64,000 bases of DNA. Origin: Ampullaceana balthica. Lineage: Eukaryota > Mollusca > Gastropoda > Lymnaeidae. Below are positions 23,501-38,500 of this stretch, piece by piece. Each line of letters starts with the position of its first letter. The first letter of the stretch is position 1. The DNA lies in contig CALYLW010000732.1 in NCBI GenBank assembly GCA_944989445.1, positions 527,143 to 591,142 of the forward strand, in the 5' to 3' direction. Position numbers and translations under genes: made by a program. Under the pieces are notes generated by a model. The model was not told where the DNA came from, did no database searches, and worked only from the letters and a program-made list of their open reading frames with translations.

Positions 23501-26500
23501 GAATGCAATTGAAAAAGCGCCAAGGATGGGAGTTCATTTAACTGCAAAGAGGCCTTGCCTTAGAGAAACTGATTGTATTAGAGCAGTGGTTCCCAACTTT
23601 TTTTGGGTGGCGACCCCTTTTTTAATGTAATGAAATTTAAATGTCATTTTGAATAACGTTTTTACAAAATAGAGAAAATTTGCATTATAGTGAATATTTT
23701 TTAGTCGACAGTTGGCGACCCCCAGAAAACCCGTTGCGATCCCCAAGCGACCCAAAGGTTGGGAACCGCTGTATTAGAGTAAGGTGGTTTGATGTTATGT
23801 GTTTTAGACAAAGAAAAGGGTTTGTTTTTGTTGTGTTGTGTGGAAGAAGAAAGTGTTTGGATGTATTATTATTCAGAAGAAAAAAAGAGGCATGATTAAG
23901 CGTTATAGAAGTAATAAGTGGTCGGACTCGGGATATTATTAGAGAAAGTATTTCGAACACGCATTATATTTCCTATAATAGCAAAGTAATGATTTTTTAA
24001 TTCAAAAGAGGAAAAAAACAACTTTATTTAGTTTGTGAAACAGCTTGAATTATTTACAAAGTCGGGGAAAGTACAAGCGCGTGTATGAGTTACTGGATTT
24101 TTAAAAAAAATTGACAATGTTTGGAATGTGTTCCCAGAAAAACAAATGTGTGTGCTTTGGAAATGAAGTTCGGTGAGAGGAATGGACAATTGCACATCAC
24201 GTATAATTTTTGTTTGTTTTTGTTTTTACGTACTCATCCAATACGTAAACGCGTTTGTTAGTTTTTCGTCAGCGCAAATCTTTTTTTTTCATGCCTACAC
24301 ACAGCACCATGGGTTTTATGGCTAACATTTTTTGTTTGTGCTGAATTTCTGCTGTAACGTACATAAAGATAGTGGGAAATTTTCTCGTTTTGTAGAAGGC
24401 AAGCCTTAAGGAGTTAATTCTCGCTGAAATCTCTTTTGTTTGTTTGAGTGTTTTTGTTTAAATTTTAAATAATAATCTGGGTACGCTAATAGTGGCGTAG
24501 CTTGGGCAGGTGTCCCCAGTGCATCCTTAGTTACGTCATCTGGTGAACTACTTGCGAGAAGTGAGAATAAAGACGGAGACCTTTATTGTGCGTTTGCGTT
24601 TTAAGAAGCGGTATGGCCCAAATAGATAGAGATTGTTATAGATATGAAAGGGTATTAAAAAAAATGTCAAATGATCTAGAATAGAATTATAGAAAATGCA
24701 AATGATCTGGAAGAGCATGAAATAAAAAGCAAAAAAGATCAGTACAAATCATATTCATTTGTTGCGTTATAACACATAGAAGGTTAACTCCATTTATTGG
24801 AACATTCTCTTCTTATCTTCACAATGAATTGACCCTCTGTATGCCCGCACCCCCCCCCCTCAACCAGTCAACTAATGTACTTTATTTACTTTAACAATAT
24901 CATGAAGTCAGGAGATATGACATTCATTAAAGACTTCATAACGTTAAGTTTCAATGTGTGCCGGTTTCTTTAACTTACGTAATATACTCTCATTTTGACA
25001 TGTACTATGCATCTAGACATCTAACTTGAAAAATCTAATTTACCCGTATATTTCAATTATTTATTTTAATTATCTTTTCTACACATCGATCTAAAAAACA
25101 CACACTATTTTACACATTTATTCTACACTCCCATTTTAAACATCTAATGTACGAATCTATACATATAACTAGTTTGTGCTGCGGCGCCGTGGTGCCTGCG
25201 GCGCCCCCTTTTTTAAGGGCGCCTACGGCGCCCACCTTTTTCAAAAGCCCAACTAACTTGTCCTTGTACGATAAATACGTAATATGAAACTTTCTTAAAT
25301 GTACACAAGGTATTTTATAAAAAATTTTTTTTTGCAAAAACCCAAGTAACATATCCTTATATGATAAATACGAAATATTCCTGAAATGTACACAAAGTAT
25401 GTATATAATATTTTTTTACAGTGCTAATCACCACACAATTTTTAAAGTAATTTTAGAAAGCAGCGCACCAAATTACTGCACCAAAAATAACTCTTATCGA
25501 ACGTCCGCATGAAATTGTTTAATTATTAATAATAGTGTGGAGGGTGTTTAATGTTAATCTGGAAACCAAAATGATTATCCAATTTTTTAAAAAAGCAGAG
25601 TGATGTTCCTTAGCGATAGGCTACTTAATTGAGCGTAATTATATAATACTAGTTTGTGCTGCGGCGCCGTGGCGCCTGCGGCGCCCCCTTTTTAAGGGCG
25701 CCTACGGCGCCCACCTTTTTCAAAAGAATGACTAACTTGTCCTTGTATGATAAACACGTAATATTAAACTTTCTTAAATGTACACAAAGTATTTTATAAT
25801 AGTTTTGTTTTTTTTAAATTTTATTTTTTATGTCAAAAGCCCAAGTAACTTATCCTTGTATGATAAATACGAAATATTCCTGAAAATAAAACAAAGTATT
25901 TATATAATAATTTTAAAAGTGCTAATCACCACACGATTTTTAAACTAATTTTAGAAAGCAGTGCACCAAATTACTGCACTAAAAAAAAATAACTATTTGA
26001 GTCAATCAGCACTGCTTACAACACACAATTTTAAAAAAGCAGAGTGATGTTCCTTAGCGTTAGGCATCAGTGATAATTGAGCGTAAATATATAATATACT
26101 AGTTTGTGCTGCGGCGCCCCCCTTTTTTATGGGCGCCGTAGGCGCCCACCTTTTTCAAAAGCCCAACTAACTTGTCCTTGTATGATAAATACGTAATATT
26201 AAAATTTCTTAAATGTACACAAAGTATTTTATAATAGTTTTTTTTATAATTTTATTTTTTATGTTAAAAGCCCAAGTAACTTATCCTTGTATGATAAATA
26301 CGAAATATTCCTAAAATGTTAACAAAGTATTATATAATATAGGTTTTTCTGCGGCGCCCTTTTTATTTAGGGCGCCTACGGCGCCCACTTTTTTCAAAAG
26401 CCCAACAAACTTGTCCTTGTATGATAGCTACGTAATATTAAACTACCTTAAATGTACACAAAGTAATTTTAATTTGAGGTTGTAGGGCGCCTACGGCGCC

Positions 26501-29500
26501 CACTTTTTTTTTGTCAAAAGTCCAAGTAACTTATCCTTGTATGATAAACACGAAATACTCCTGAAAATTAAACAAAGCATTTATACTATAATTTTTACAG
26601 TGCTAATCACCACACAATTTTTAAACTAATTTTAGAAAGCAGCGCACCAAATTACTGCACCAAAAAATAACTATTTCAGTCAATCAGCACTGCTTACAAC
26701 GCAAAGTTTTAAAAAAGCAGAGTGATTTCCCTTAACGTTTATCCCTTATAGATAAGCGTAGGACGCAATAATCTTCTGTATAGAAGGAGCGTCTGTAAAC
26801 AGATAAGAACGTTAGGCGGCAGTGATAATTGAGCGTAAATATATAATATATTATAATATATGATTCTCTTCGTGGTCGGACCCTGCGAGACACCAAGCTG
26901 CAAGTATGTTCAACAGATACTAATTTTAGAAAGCAGCGCACCAAATTACAGCACCAATGCATCAAAAGGTGTGCAAATTAAATATGCGCTGTAAAAAAAT
27001 GTATATGACGTCATTGTTTTCGCTGATAATTTAATTTTATAAAAAGGGAACAATGTTATAAAATACTTTGTGTACATTTCATAAAGTTTAATATTTCGTA
27101 TTGATCAAACAAGGACAAGTTATTTGGGATTTTGAAAAAATGTGCATTTTTTCAAAATAAATAGATTTCAGCTGAACACTTCCGGTATTTTTTACGGGTG
27201 ATACGCCGCGGGTCTCTCCAGAGTTCCTTCTTTTCATTCACCCAGAGTCGTTTGCCCAAACCCACCCCATTTTGACAACTGTGTCTTTCAGGAAGTCTTC
27301 ACCCGTCACTAAATCATTAGCGGCGTATGCTACGCCGTGGGTCAGCTAGTATGTTATAAACAGCTATTTTGTAACACTGTTCTACAAATCTATTATACTC
27401 ATTTATTCTGCACGTCCACTCTCAACTCACAATTTTTATACATGTATATTATAATGCTGTTCTTCCGTGTTTAATCCCATATATTTCTCTAAAACTCAAG
27501 ATACACAAACGAATTCTGTGATCAAAACAATAAACTAGAGCTTTATTAATTGAATAATACAATATAAATGTCTCTTTCTGGTTTGCGTCCATTCCAGGAG
27601 CGACTGCTGCTGTCCGTGCTACCCAAGCATGTAGCAGACGAGATGCTCAGGGACGTCGGCAATCTGGACGACGGACAGTTCAGAAAGATCTACATGAGCC
27701 GCTACGAGAATGTCAGGTAATTTTAGGCTAACTGGATGGGGCGGACGTAGTGCAATTGTCAAAGGTTTGGCGTGATAGACGCTGTCACAGGTCGGGCGCA
27801 GTACAAACTGTCACAGGTGGGATGTAGCACAAACTGTCACAGGTGTCATGTAGTGCAAACTGTCACAGGTGTCATGTAGTGCAAACTGTCACAGGTGTCT
27901 TGTAGTGCAAACTGTCACAGGTGTCATGTAGTGCAAACTGCCACAGGTCGGATATGGCACAAACTGTCATAGATCGGGCGCAGCACAAACTGTCACGGGT
28001 GGGATGTAGCAAAAACTGTCACAGGTGGGATGTAGGACAAACTGTCACAGGTGGGATGTAGGACAAACTGTCACAACTTCAGGCTGTTTAGCAACAAGAT
28101 TTTCCCGTAGTAAATAGATAATCCGATACCAGTACTTGAAAGACTTGTTTATTCAATTACGAATAGTACTATGATTTATGTTATCTATCGATCCAATACA
28201 AAATGAGTTTATTCTGTTTTGATCGAGAAAACAATATTAACGGAGGGGGTGGGGGGAACGACGACAAGCCAAAGAAATCCCCAAACACAAAGATTTGTAG
28301 TTGATTTGTTGAAGCGCATTGTGAACAATGGGCCTTCCAAAATGTTCGAGGGACACTGTACAATAATTGATTGATTCGTTTGCTGGACAAGTTCACGATT
28401 TCCGGACATTGATCCTACTTCTCTGGGACTTTTAATTGCCCTACAATACAGTCACGTGCTGGGGAGGAAAAAAACATGTGAGATAAGAGATGATTGAGAA
28501 ACTCTAGACAAAATAATTAGTTATTTGTCTTCCCGTTTCAGTTTTTAATTTTAAAAGAAAACATTATTTCTAAAAAAATAAGTCCTAGGATTTTATTTCT
28601 TCTCAAGAATGCTAAGTGTTGTTTAAGCGATGGCTTCTTCTTCTTTCTTTTTAACTCAAGGTTTGTCAAATAGGACCCAGATTTTGTCTGTACTTATTAA
28701 TGAAAAAAAAACATTTTATTGAATTAAATTTATTAAACATTAGATTTTACTAATGTTTGATCCAAGATTATTTTTAAATGGAAGACGATGTGTTTTTTTA
28801 TAAAGCTATATATGTAAAAGGCAGTTGATTGTATTTATTTTGATTGTAGCGAAAACTATTGCTTCTTTCAATTTTGTAATACTGTTGATATGATGAAATT
28901 CTATTGAGATACTGCCCTTACAATTAGGGCTGTACCGGATTCAAAATTTTGAAATCCGGCTCCTTTGTAAAAATGGCTGGTTTCCGGATTTGCTGGAGCC
29001 GGAGCCGAAATCCGGTAGGCTATACCCCTACTTATAATCCACTATCATCGACTGCGCATACGACACTAGCCTTGAATGGGAAGCGAGCTCCGGATACCCT
29101 AACTGTTGGCGGAGTTAACTTGACTCAGACCGTGGTAGTTTAGTAGTTGCAAGAAAATTCTACTCGACAATACACTAATCGGGATGCGCACTTAAAATAT
29201 ATCCTTCAAAATATAGTCCTTTGGTGCAGGCCCACCTTATAGCCAGCAGCACTGAAAGAATTATCCCTGCCTTTGTTTTCGCCCCACAGCATCCTGTTCG
29301 CAGACATTGTCGGGTTCACGGCCATATCGTCCAGTGTGACTGCGTCCGAGCTCGTGAAGATCCTAAATGAACTGTTCGCAAGTTTTGATGTCCTGGCCAA
29401 AGTAAGTAGAGTATCGGAAGGTTGGTGTTTGCACGTGGGACCGAAACTTAAAGCTGATGTTGGAGGTCACGTGGAACACACACATAAAGTTGAAAATAAT

Positions 29501-32500
29501 TATCAAAAATAAAATTTAAAAAACGACCTTATTGTATTGCATTGCCACTTCTTATTGTAACAATATCGGTAAATAAAGTCCTAAACTTCCGTAGCATTGC
29601 TTAAAAGAAAAATAAATATTCTTTTTATATCGGAATATGTCGAGAATTGACAAGTGAGGTAGAATTTCAGAGATATCTTGTGAATCACGTTTGTGTTTGT
29701 GTGTGTGTGTGTTTCCAATTTAATACCACAGTTGATTAGAAATGACTCTGGTACAACTGTGAACTCAATGCCTGCATTCAAAATGTCTTATATATTACAG
29801 AACCTCCTTCTATATAGAGGATTATTGCGTCCTACAATTTCAGACATTCAATAGGCTACGTCAGACATTCAATAGGCTACGTCAGACATTCAATAGGCTA
29901 CGTCAGACATTCAGTAGGCTACGTCAGACATTCAATAGGCTACGTCAGACATTCAATAGTCTACGTCAGACATTCAATAGGCAACGTCAGACATTCAATA
30001 GGCTACGTCAGACATTCAATAGGCTACGTCAGACATTCAATAGGCTACGTCAGACATTCAATAGGCTACGTCAGACATTCAATAGGCTACGTCAGACATT
30101 CAATAGGCTACGTCAGACGTTCAATAGACTACGTGAGACATTCAATAGGCTACGTCAGACAATCAATAGGCTACGTCAGACGTTCAATAGACTACGTCAG
30201 ACATTCAATAGGCTACGTCAGACATTACAAAAACATTTGGATATTTAGGATAGATTGTGTGGCATTCAACCGACAGCCTATGGCATATGATCTGATTTGT
30301 TTAGTTAAATTAGACATTTACGGGTTCTTGTATAAAAAAATAATTTAAAAAACATAACAAGAACTGAAGGTCAATAAAATTACAACTTCATTATACAGCC
30401 AAATTCATAAAGCTCAATGGAAACTGTTCAAATATTAACAAGCTACATCAGAATATTACGGATTATTGTCTAGAAAATGCCGTCCACGATGTTCTCTACG
30501 TGGTGCCTCAGACATTCAAGTGAACGAAAGAAAGAACAAAGCTCTGCCGTTTAAATGATTATTTTTTTTTACCATGTCATTAAAGATTCAAACGCGACAG
30601 CCCTCATTACTGTCATAATCCCATACAGCACACACGCGATTGCACTGGAGCACATATTCGGAATCCAATCAGTGCCGTATTTATCTCATGATTACCGCTA
30701 ATTCCTCCTCCCCCCCCACCCACTCACCCACCCCCAGCAGACGATATTTACCCGCGGCCTATAAATCGATCATAACAGGATGTACCCGGTTGTGTTCGGA
30801 CGCATGAAGATGATGTCATCAAGCGGAGCATATTTTAATGTCCCCGTCGTAACGCTGAGCATATTTTATGTCCCTGTCATAAAGTTGTCGTCAGATTTTA
30901 TTTTGTCCTGGGTGGGGGGGGGGCAAACGTAAATATTGTGTCAGTGCATTGTTTAGTTTGAGATCCTTCGAGGACTGTGCGTGGTTGTTGGAGATATACC
31001 GTTTATGGTTTACACGCTTTATTAGCACCAGTGGCGTCATTAGTGTTGGTGCCACCCTGTGCGGTAGCTCGTGGTGTCACTCCCCTCACGACTTACCCCA
31101 TAGACCTTCTCCGAGTCCGCCAGCGCCCTGATAACGGGGACATACGGAATTTTACATTTTTGTGTCACCCAATTGTGATGGTGTGCCCGATGCGGGCTGT
31201 ATCGCCCGCACCCCAATAGTGACGCCCCTGATTAGAACGCATGTATGGACAAAAAAAAGCAAGTTTAATGATTCATAACTTAATGAAAAAAATAATTTAA
31301 AACTATAATCAATTTTCTACAATGTTTTGTAGAGCGTCACAAGTGTTATTGCGCCAACTTGAAAAAACGACTCCAGTTTGGTTTGGATTAGTTATAATTT
31401 TTAAAAATAATAAACTTAACTTATATTTAAAAGTGATATATAGCACCATACATGATAGGTGCAGTCAAATGTTCACAGTGGCTATGTTCTATAAGAAATA
31501 TCATTTAAACACATCCAGTTGTGAAGCCTGTTAGATAGGCAGGCAGCATGTTATTGTAACGGTCATCTGTTTTTAAGTCACACGCGATCGTGACGTCATT
31601 GGCACTATGCATGTTACATGGCCTGTGATGAACGATGGCTTGGTTTCATTAACCCCTTTGAAGTACTTTATTTCAAATATGCAGTATTCCTAATTAGTGT
31701 ATGGTGAAGGAATTAAGGAACGATGGACATATATCAGTGTGCTGCTCACAGGATAGACGGATATGAATAACGAAAATAAGTAAGAATAAACGACTATGAA
31801 CGGCGGGGTAACTCAAAGATCGTCAAAGTTGATTGAATGATGGTCCAAGTATGAGTAACAAATGGATGTGATAGAAACATATCAGCCCCAACCACAAACA
31901 CACACACAAACACACACGCACGCCGCGTACACATGCTAAAAATGTATTTAAATTAAAGAAAACTATGAAATAACTTGTTAGTATTCGTTGTCATAGCAGC
32001 AATCAATGAATGCCTCGCTTGTCCCTCTCAACTCATCAAATATTTATGAAACATTCAATCTAAGATTTAAGTTCACCCAAGCAATGCTAACCAATATTTT
32101 CTCTAATAAAAATGTGAGCGTACTTAACCTGACCCTGAGAGCAAACATCTGCGATTTATTATAAATATTTATAGCTATAAACAAACGAGTTAACTTTATT
32201 TTGTATCGGTCTTAATAATCATTTGTTTCTCAAAATATGATTTTTCAAGATTAATTTTTTTAAAGATCTATAAATAGATCTCAGTGTTCCGATTTAAAAA
32301 ATATCACCAGAAAGAGGAATCCATTTTGGATTTTGGAAAACACCGCAGCTAAGTTTTCATTTTATTTATTAGCGTAATTTCTTTTTGTCTATTTTTTCGT
32401 TGAGGAAGGCTTTTGCCGAAACGTTCGTTGTTCTGTGACGTCCTGTCAGCAATGTTCCCTCTAAGATTCGTTGTTCCGTGTGCAAAGTAAAAAACAACAA

Positions 32501-35500
32501 ACTCGTGTGCAAAGTTGCATAGCGTCCATTTTTGCGTGCAATATTTTTACAAAATTTGCTGTGCGGTATTTCTAAACAGCTGCGCGGATTCGGTCAGATA
32601 TCTGTCTAGCCGTGCAGCTTAAAGGGAACATTGCCTGTCAGACTTATTCATACCCTGTTTAAATAACTTTTATATATTTTTTTTTAAATCTAAAAGCCCG
32701 ATTGCAGTCTCACCCAAACAGCGTCTTGTTTAAACTTTTATTTATCCGTGCTCTCAGAAGTTCCACCAGACCCGCATCAAGATCCTGGGCGACTGCTACT
32801 ACTGCGTGTGTGGGGCTCTGAAGCCACGGAGTGACCACGCCGTGTTGTCCATCCACATGGGCCTCAGCATGGTGGAGGCCATCAGGTATTAGTTTTAAAA
32901 TTAAATATGTTTAAACTCTGAATAACTTTGTCCTTAAATGTATTGTATCCTCACCCAATTAATGTTTATTAACACTTACACAAATCATGACCACAACAGA
33001 TATGAACGCGGACATGTTTCCATCAACTCAATTTTCTCTTTTCTTAACAATTTCCCTACTTGAAAGATTTTCTTCCTACGCCCCAAATTCTCAAAGGATG
33101 ATTATCTCATAAAAGTTACTCTTAAATCAGTTCTATCAAACGCATACCAAGATGTAAGAGATGCTAAAAGCGAAAGGAAAAATAAAGAGATATAGAATAA
33201 GATTATCAGAATTCTCATTAAATGATGGTAGAGAATTCGAAAAAAGATGGTGGTTGAAATTTTAAAAATATTTTTTAATGAATAATAATGTTTAAAGAAA
33301 CAAAACAATTAAATTACTTATTAATGACAAATTTATGCAAATTTTAAACGGAAATGATATTTTAAACGCCTCCATTAACTTGTTTCCCCGTATCAAATAG
33401 CACAGTCAGACGATCAACTGGTAAAGACGTGAACATGAGGGTAGGGGTGCACACAGGGGCGTGCCTCGGTGGGGTGCTAGGTCAGCGGCAGTGGCAGTTT
33501 GACATCCTCGGGAAGGAGGTGACGTTAGCCAACAAGATGGAGAGCGGAGGTCTTCCGGGGTGAGTAGGGCGTGGCTGAGTGACGTCATCTTAGTGCCGTG
33601 GGACATAAGAGTCACACTTGCAGGTGCTTGAAATGGAGACGATGAATATTTTTTTAAACGCCTCAATCTTTTCTATTTTAGCATGTTCAGTTCTCTCTGG
33701 CGTTGCACATAAGTATAACATGGGACGCGCTCTATTCAAAGCGATATATCTTCAACAACAAAAAAGACTTAAAGTCTTAAACGATTCCGAATCGTTTTAA
33801 ATCGCCTCAAATTCTGAGGCAAAATGTTCCGTAATTTTCTGAAATACTGATTCGAAATAGCACAATCTAAAGTACTTCATCTTCGTGATCATTTTGTCCT
33901 CTGTTGCAGGAGAGTTCACATATCAGAGCAGACGAAGCGTTGCCTACACGACCAGTTTGAGCTGGAAGAGGGGCATGGTGGTGACAGGGACGAGACCCTC
34001 AAGTTGAACAACGTCGTCACCTACTTGATCAAATCAGTGAAGAAACCTGTACGTAGAAACAGATGTCCTAACTAGTGAACTGGTGATACTGAGTTACAGA
34101 CTGATCTCTAATACAATTATTGGTGCTCCTAACATCAATTAGTCTTCCTCATAAACCTAGAAACGTTTTCTCCTAAACCAATTCAATAGCTCTCCTGTAC
34201 CAAAGAAAAAAAGTAATAAAATAAAAACGCATGCGTATGCAAGCCCATAAACCCAATTTCTCATTCGTCTTAACACTGTCAATCTTTTCCCTAAAATTGA
34301 CAACTTTTTCCTAAACTAGCTACTCCAACTCAGCATTTTAAATACACCTGACATACACTAACCGCGCATGGTAAGAAAGAGCTTGCTTTCAGCTTTCCGA
34401 TGACACCAAAATCATTCCTCGATCTAAATCTTCTGTTTTGACAGTACCCCGAAGGGACCCTGGACATGCCGACACCCAACAGCCCTGCCAAGACAGCCAG
34501 TAACGGGCATCGGCGTCTGAGCAACAGTTCTTCGGACGACAGCGTCTCGCAGGACGTGAATTCCGACGCGATCGACGGATCGCACGTTGGGACGCAAGAG
34601 GAGGATTACAAGAAGGAGCTTAGCCGGATGTTGCAGCGCGAGCTACTGGCCAAGGAAAAGGACAGGTAGATTAGTACTGACCATTGGTGTGGCATTATCA
34701 GGTAGATTAGTACTGACCATTGGTTTGTCATTATTAGTTAGATTAGTACTGACCATTGGGATGTCATCAACAGATAGATTAATACTGACCATTCCTGAGT
34801 CATCAATAAGTAGATTAGTTCCGACCAGTTGTATGTCAAGAGATAGATAAGTGCTGACCAGTTGTATGTCATCACTCGGTAGTATAGTACTGATAATTTG
34901 CATGGCCGTACGCAGGGGGGGGGGTCATACGTTCGAACGAACCCCCTTTTGCGAATGTGTGCCCTTTTTTGTACAAAATAGATCTTGACATTATTTAAGA
35001 TTTGGGGATCCCACTACAGTATATGAGGGACCAGTGTTATGATGGCGCTGAATCGATATCGAGCGCTGTCTCAGGTTTCAAGCGCGTATTCTGTGAGATG
35101 CCCCTTTGGTGGTATACACACACTGCAGCAATCACGCTTTAAACCTAGTGATCACGTATTCGTGCAGACTTCCCGATGTGCGTAACATGATTGACAAATT
35201 AAAAGAAACCTGAATCCTTTTTTAACAACAGCCCAAAGCGCGAAGCCTTGTTGAAAAACGTCATAGAAACAAGTCTTTGACAGTGCTTACGGAAGGCACT
35301 TACAGATTTGTACAAAGCAAGATGGGCTGAGCGCCACGGAAGCATACAAACACTTTCTATTAATCGTATGTTTACATTTTTCACACTCTTGAGATAATTT
35401 CACTGCCCACGATGAAAACACAACGACCAAGGATTTGATCCAATTTTGATTACAAATGGTGATTGGGACACGGACAGTAAGTCTCGAGCATCGCGACTTC

Positions 35501-38500
35501 TTCCTTCGTTGTGTAACTTCACATTTATTGTGACTTTTTTGTAACGTACAAACTGTTATCTAGGCTGGAAGGAATAACAGTCGAACGTCAGAAAGAAGCG
35601 ATTGACATAATTCAGGCTATTTCACTTATCGAAAAAGTCAAGAAAGAGTTTAGAGAGATTAGAACAAATGTAGACTCTTATTTTCAAAACACTTGTGATC
35701 ATTTCATTATCATGGCGTAGCCTGTAGCTGAAGCTTCAATGCCCAGAATTGCTAACCATCAAATCTACCGAAGCAATGTGTGCGTAGAAACGCCAATGCA
35801 ACATTATCTGCGGAACTTAATTAATCCATTTTTGGAGCACATCAATGCTGAACTAGATATGCGGTTCTATGGCTTAACCAGGACATCCTCACAACTGTTA
35901 GTTAGCTCTTGTGCCAAGTTCTGTTAGAAATTGTATGTATGAAGATCTGAAAGGCGATGTGGATTTATATGAGCAAGATCTGTCTTCACCAGAAGTGCTG
36001 TCCGAAGAGTTTACCGGCTGGAAATTGAGGTTCAGCCAATGGGAAGAGTCAAGCTACCAAAATAATTGCACTGAAGCTATAAAACATTGATATTAATTGA
36101 TGTATCCAAATATTTATTGCTTACAGAAAATCGCGTGTGTGATTCCTGTGACTTCCTTCGCGTGTGAGCGAAGGTTCAGTGCACTCCGACGTTTGCACAA
36201 TTATATGAGATGTTCAATGGTGCAGGAAAGACTTACCGAGCTTGCATTGATGCATCACTACGCTTTAAATATCAACGACAACAGTGTTTTACAGATATTT
36301 GTTAACAAAAACTCAAGAAGGGTTTACATCGAAGATGTTCTAAAATAAACCTCATAGCATCGTGGTCTTCCACCTTGTCAGTTCTGTACCATAATGTATG
36401 TAATTCAAATTCTTTAACGCTTGCGCCTGCAGATTTCATTATTAATAAGAAAAGAAATGAATGATCGAGTAGCATTTTTAAATTAAATACTATTTTGGAA
36501 GCTTTTATTTACAGTGTTAATTATTTATTGCATGAAAACATACCTTTTGGTCACCGTATGCACTAAAACTATTTAATTTTTTTTATTTGTGGAAAACGAG
36601 GGAAAAAAGATGAGAAGTTTAATCAACGCCCTCAATAATTCATAGGTACAGAATTATTGATTAAACATTCTCATCCAAATTTGAAGTCATAGCACCATAT
36701 ATTGTAGGTACAGTCAAACATCTCATAACGTGATTAATTCGTTCCAGAGTCTTACTCATTAAGCGAAACAGTCGGTAACAATTTTTCCCATATAAATCAA
36801 TGTAAAATGCGATAATCCGTTCCATGCTGCAACATATTTTCATTTTTCAAAAATGTTATTAACATTTATTGAAGTAAAATTACTTATGAATTGTTAAAGA
36901 GTGAAACAACTAGAATACATTTAGATTTGAAACAAAAAATGTAAACAAAAATATGAATTTATGACAAATAATTATTGCTTTTTAACTAGAAAACTGTTAA
37001 AGACATTTGTTTTTGCAGACGCTTCAAAATTTGACAGAAAATGTGATGTAACCGTTTCGTAGACATTCTTGACACTCCATTTGAAGCGTCCATCACCTTA
37101 ATTGTTCTTGAGAATAGTGCAGATAGTTGATGTTGGCCGATTATAGTTGCGCGCTAGATTCGCAACCTTGTTCTCGCTTAATATTGTTTTTTCGTTTTAT
37201 TTCAACAGTTATTTTTTTCCCCTCTCTTATGATTGTATTCTTGTGGGTTTTTTTTTAAAGATAATTTATCAGTTTATTAAACTTTGCACATAAAAAAATT
37301 ACAAATACTGTCTTAATACAAAATTTGAAAAAATCGGTTGATCACACACAAAAACAATTCGCTAACAGACCGAATAATACATCAGGGTGGATGTACCGGC
37401 TCACTAACGAATTTCCAGGAAAAAGGGAGTTTCCCTTTCTGTGTCACTCGTTATGCGAATCTTCGCTCGTTAAGGGAGCAACTTTTTCCATAAAAATTTT
37501 GCTCGTTATGTGAAAATCTCGTTATGAGAGGTGCTCGTTATGAGAGGTTTGTCTTATCTTAACATGAAATGCCTTCGCGGCAAGTTTGCGAACCCCCCTT
37601 AAAAAAGTCTGGGTACGGCCTTGATTTGTATCACATTAACAGATGTATTAGTTCTAACCAGTGTAATGTTGTCTACTGGTAATTTTTTTCTTCTTACCAT
37701 TGTTATATTCGACCGTATTTCTGTCCTGATTTTCTAAGTTCCATTTGTTATTTCAGAGACCTTTCCGAGACGTTCCAACACTTAACGCTCAAGTTCAAGA
37801 GCACGGCTCTAGAGAAAAGATATCAAAAGAGATCAGATAGCTACAACGGCCTACCAGTAGTTGCCCTTGGTATCGCTCTCATCTTGGAGTTCGCTGCGAA
37901 ACTCTGTGTCCTACCTCGGTAAATTGTGTGTCCTACCTCGGTAAATTGTGTGTCCTACCTCAGTAAAGTGTGTGTCCTACCTCGGTAAATTGTGTGTCCT
38001 ACCTCGGTAAATTGTATGTCCTACCTCGCTAAAATTGTGTCCTACCTCTGTAAATTGTGTGTCCTACGTCGGTAAACTGTGGGTCCAACCTCGGTAAATT
38101 GTGTGTCCTACCTTGGTAAATTGTGTCCCACCAAAAGTACTGTAAAATCCTGGCCTGTAATGTGCGTGTCCTAATCCTAATCCACTGACGTGTGTGTCAT
38201 ACCTTGCGTTGCCCGTGTCTTAACTATGAGTTGTTGAGTCGTGAAACATTTACTTTTTTAATATGTTGTCTCAACACGCCTTGACACCAAAATGGTCTTT
38301 GGCGATTTCAATGCGAACATTGGAGTAAGAACCTGTTTAAACAATTGGCAAGCAAAGTTTGCATGATGAGACAACTAAACACATCTTACAAACTTAGCTA
38401 CAGGAAAAGTAATGACAATCAGTAACACAATATGTCACGTACTGATTGATTTGAGGCAGGGCTCGGAGATCAAGGATTACACAGCTGTAGAGGGGCGGAC

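Larger units (their letters stand above)
34901..37623 (+). mobile_element. 2.7-kb degenerate hAT-type element in intron 9
   Basis: The left end CATGGCCGTACGCAGG and the right end CTGGGTACGGCCTTG are inverted. ATTTG flanks both sides (34896-34900, 37624-37628). The host sequence on the two sides joins into one unit of the 36-bp array, so the empty site can be read. It carries transposase remains and a nested pogo-like element. Confidence 0.75.

Noticed and set aside
37325..37513. Short ORF near the end of intron 9 as an exon
   Set aside because: It lies inside the pogo-like element and exon 9 to exon 10 splicing is in phase without it.
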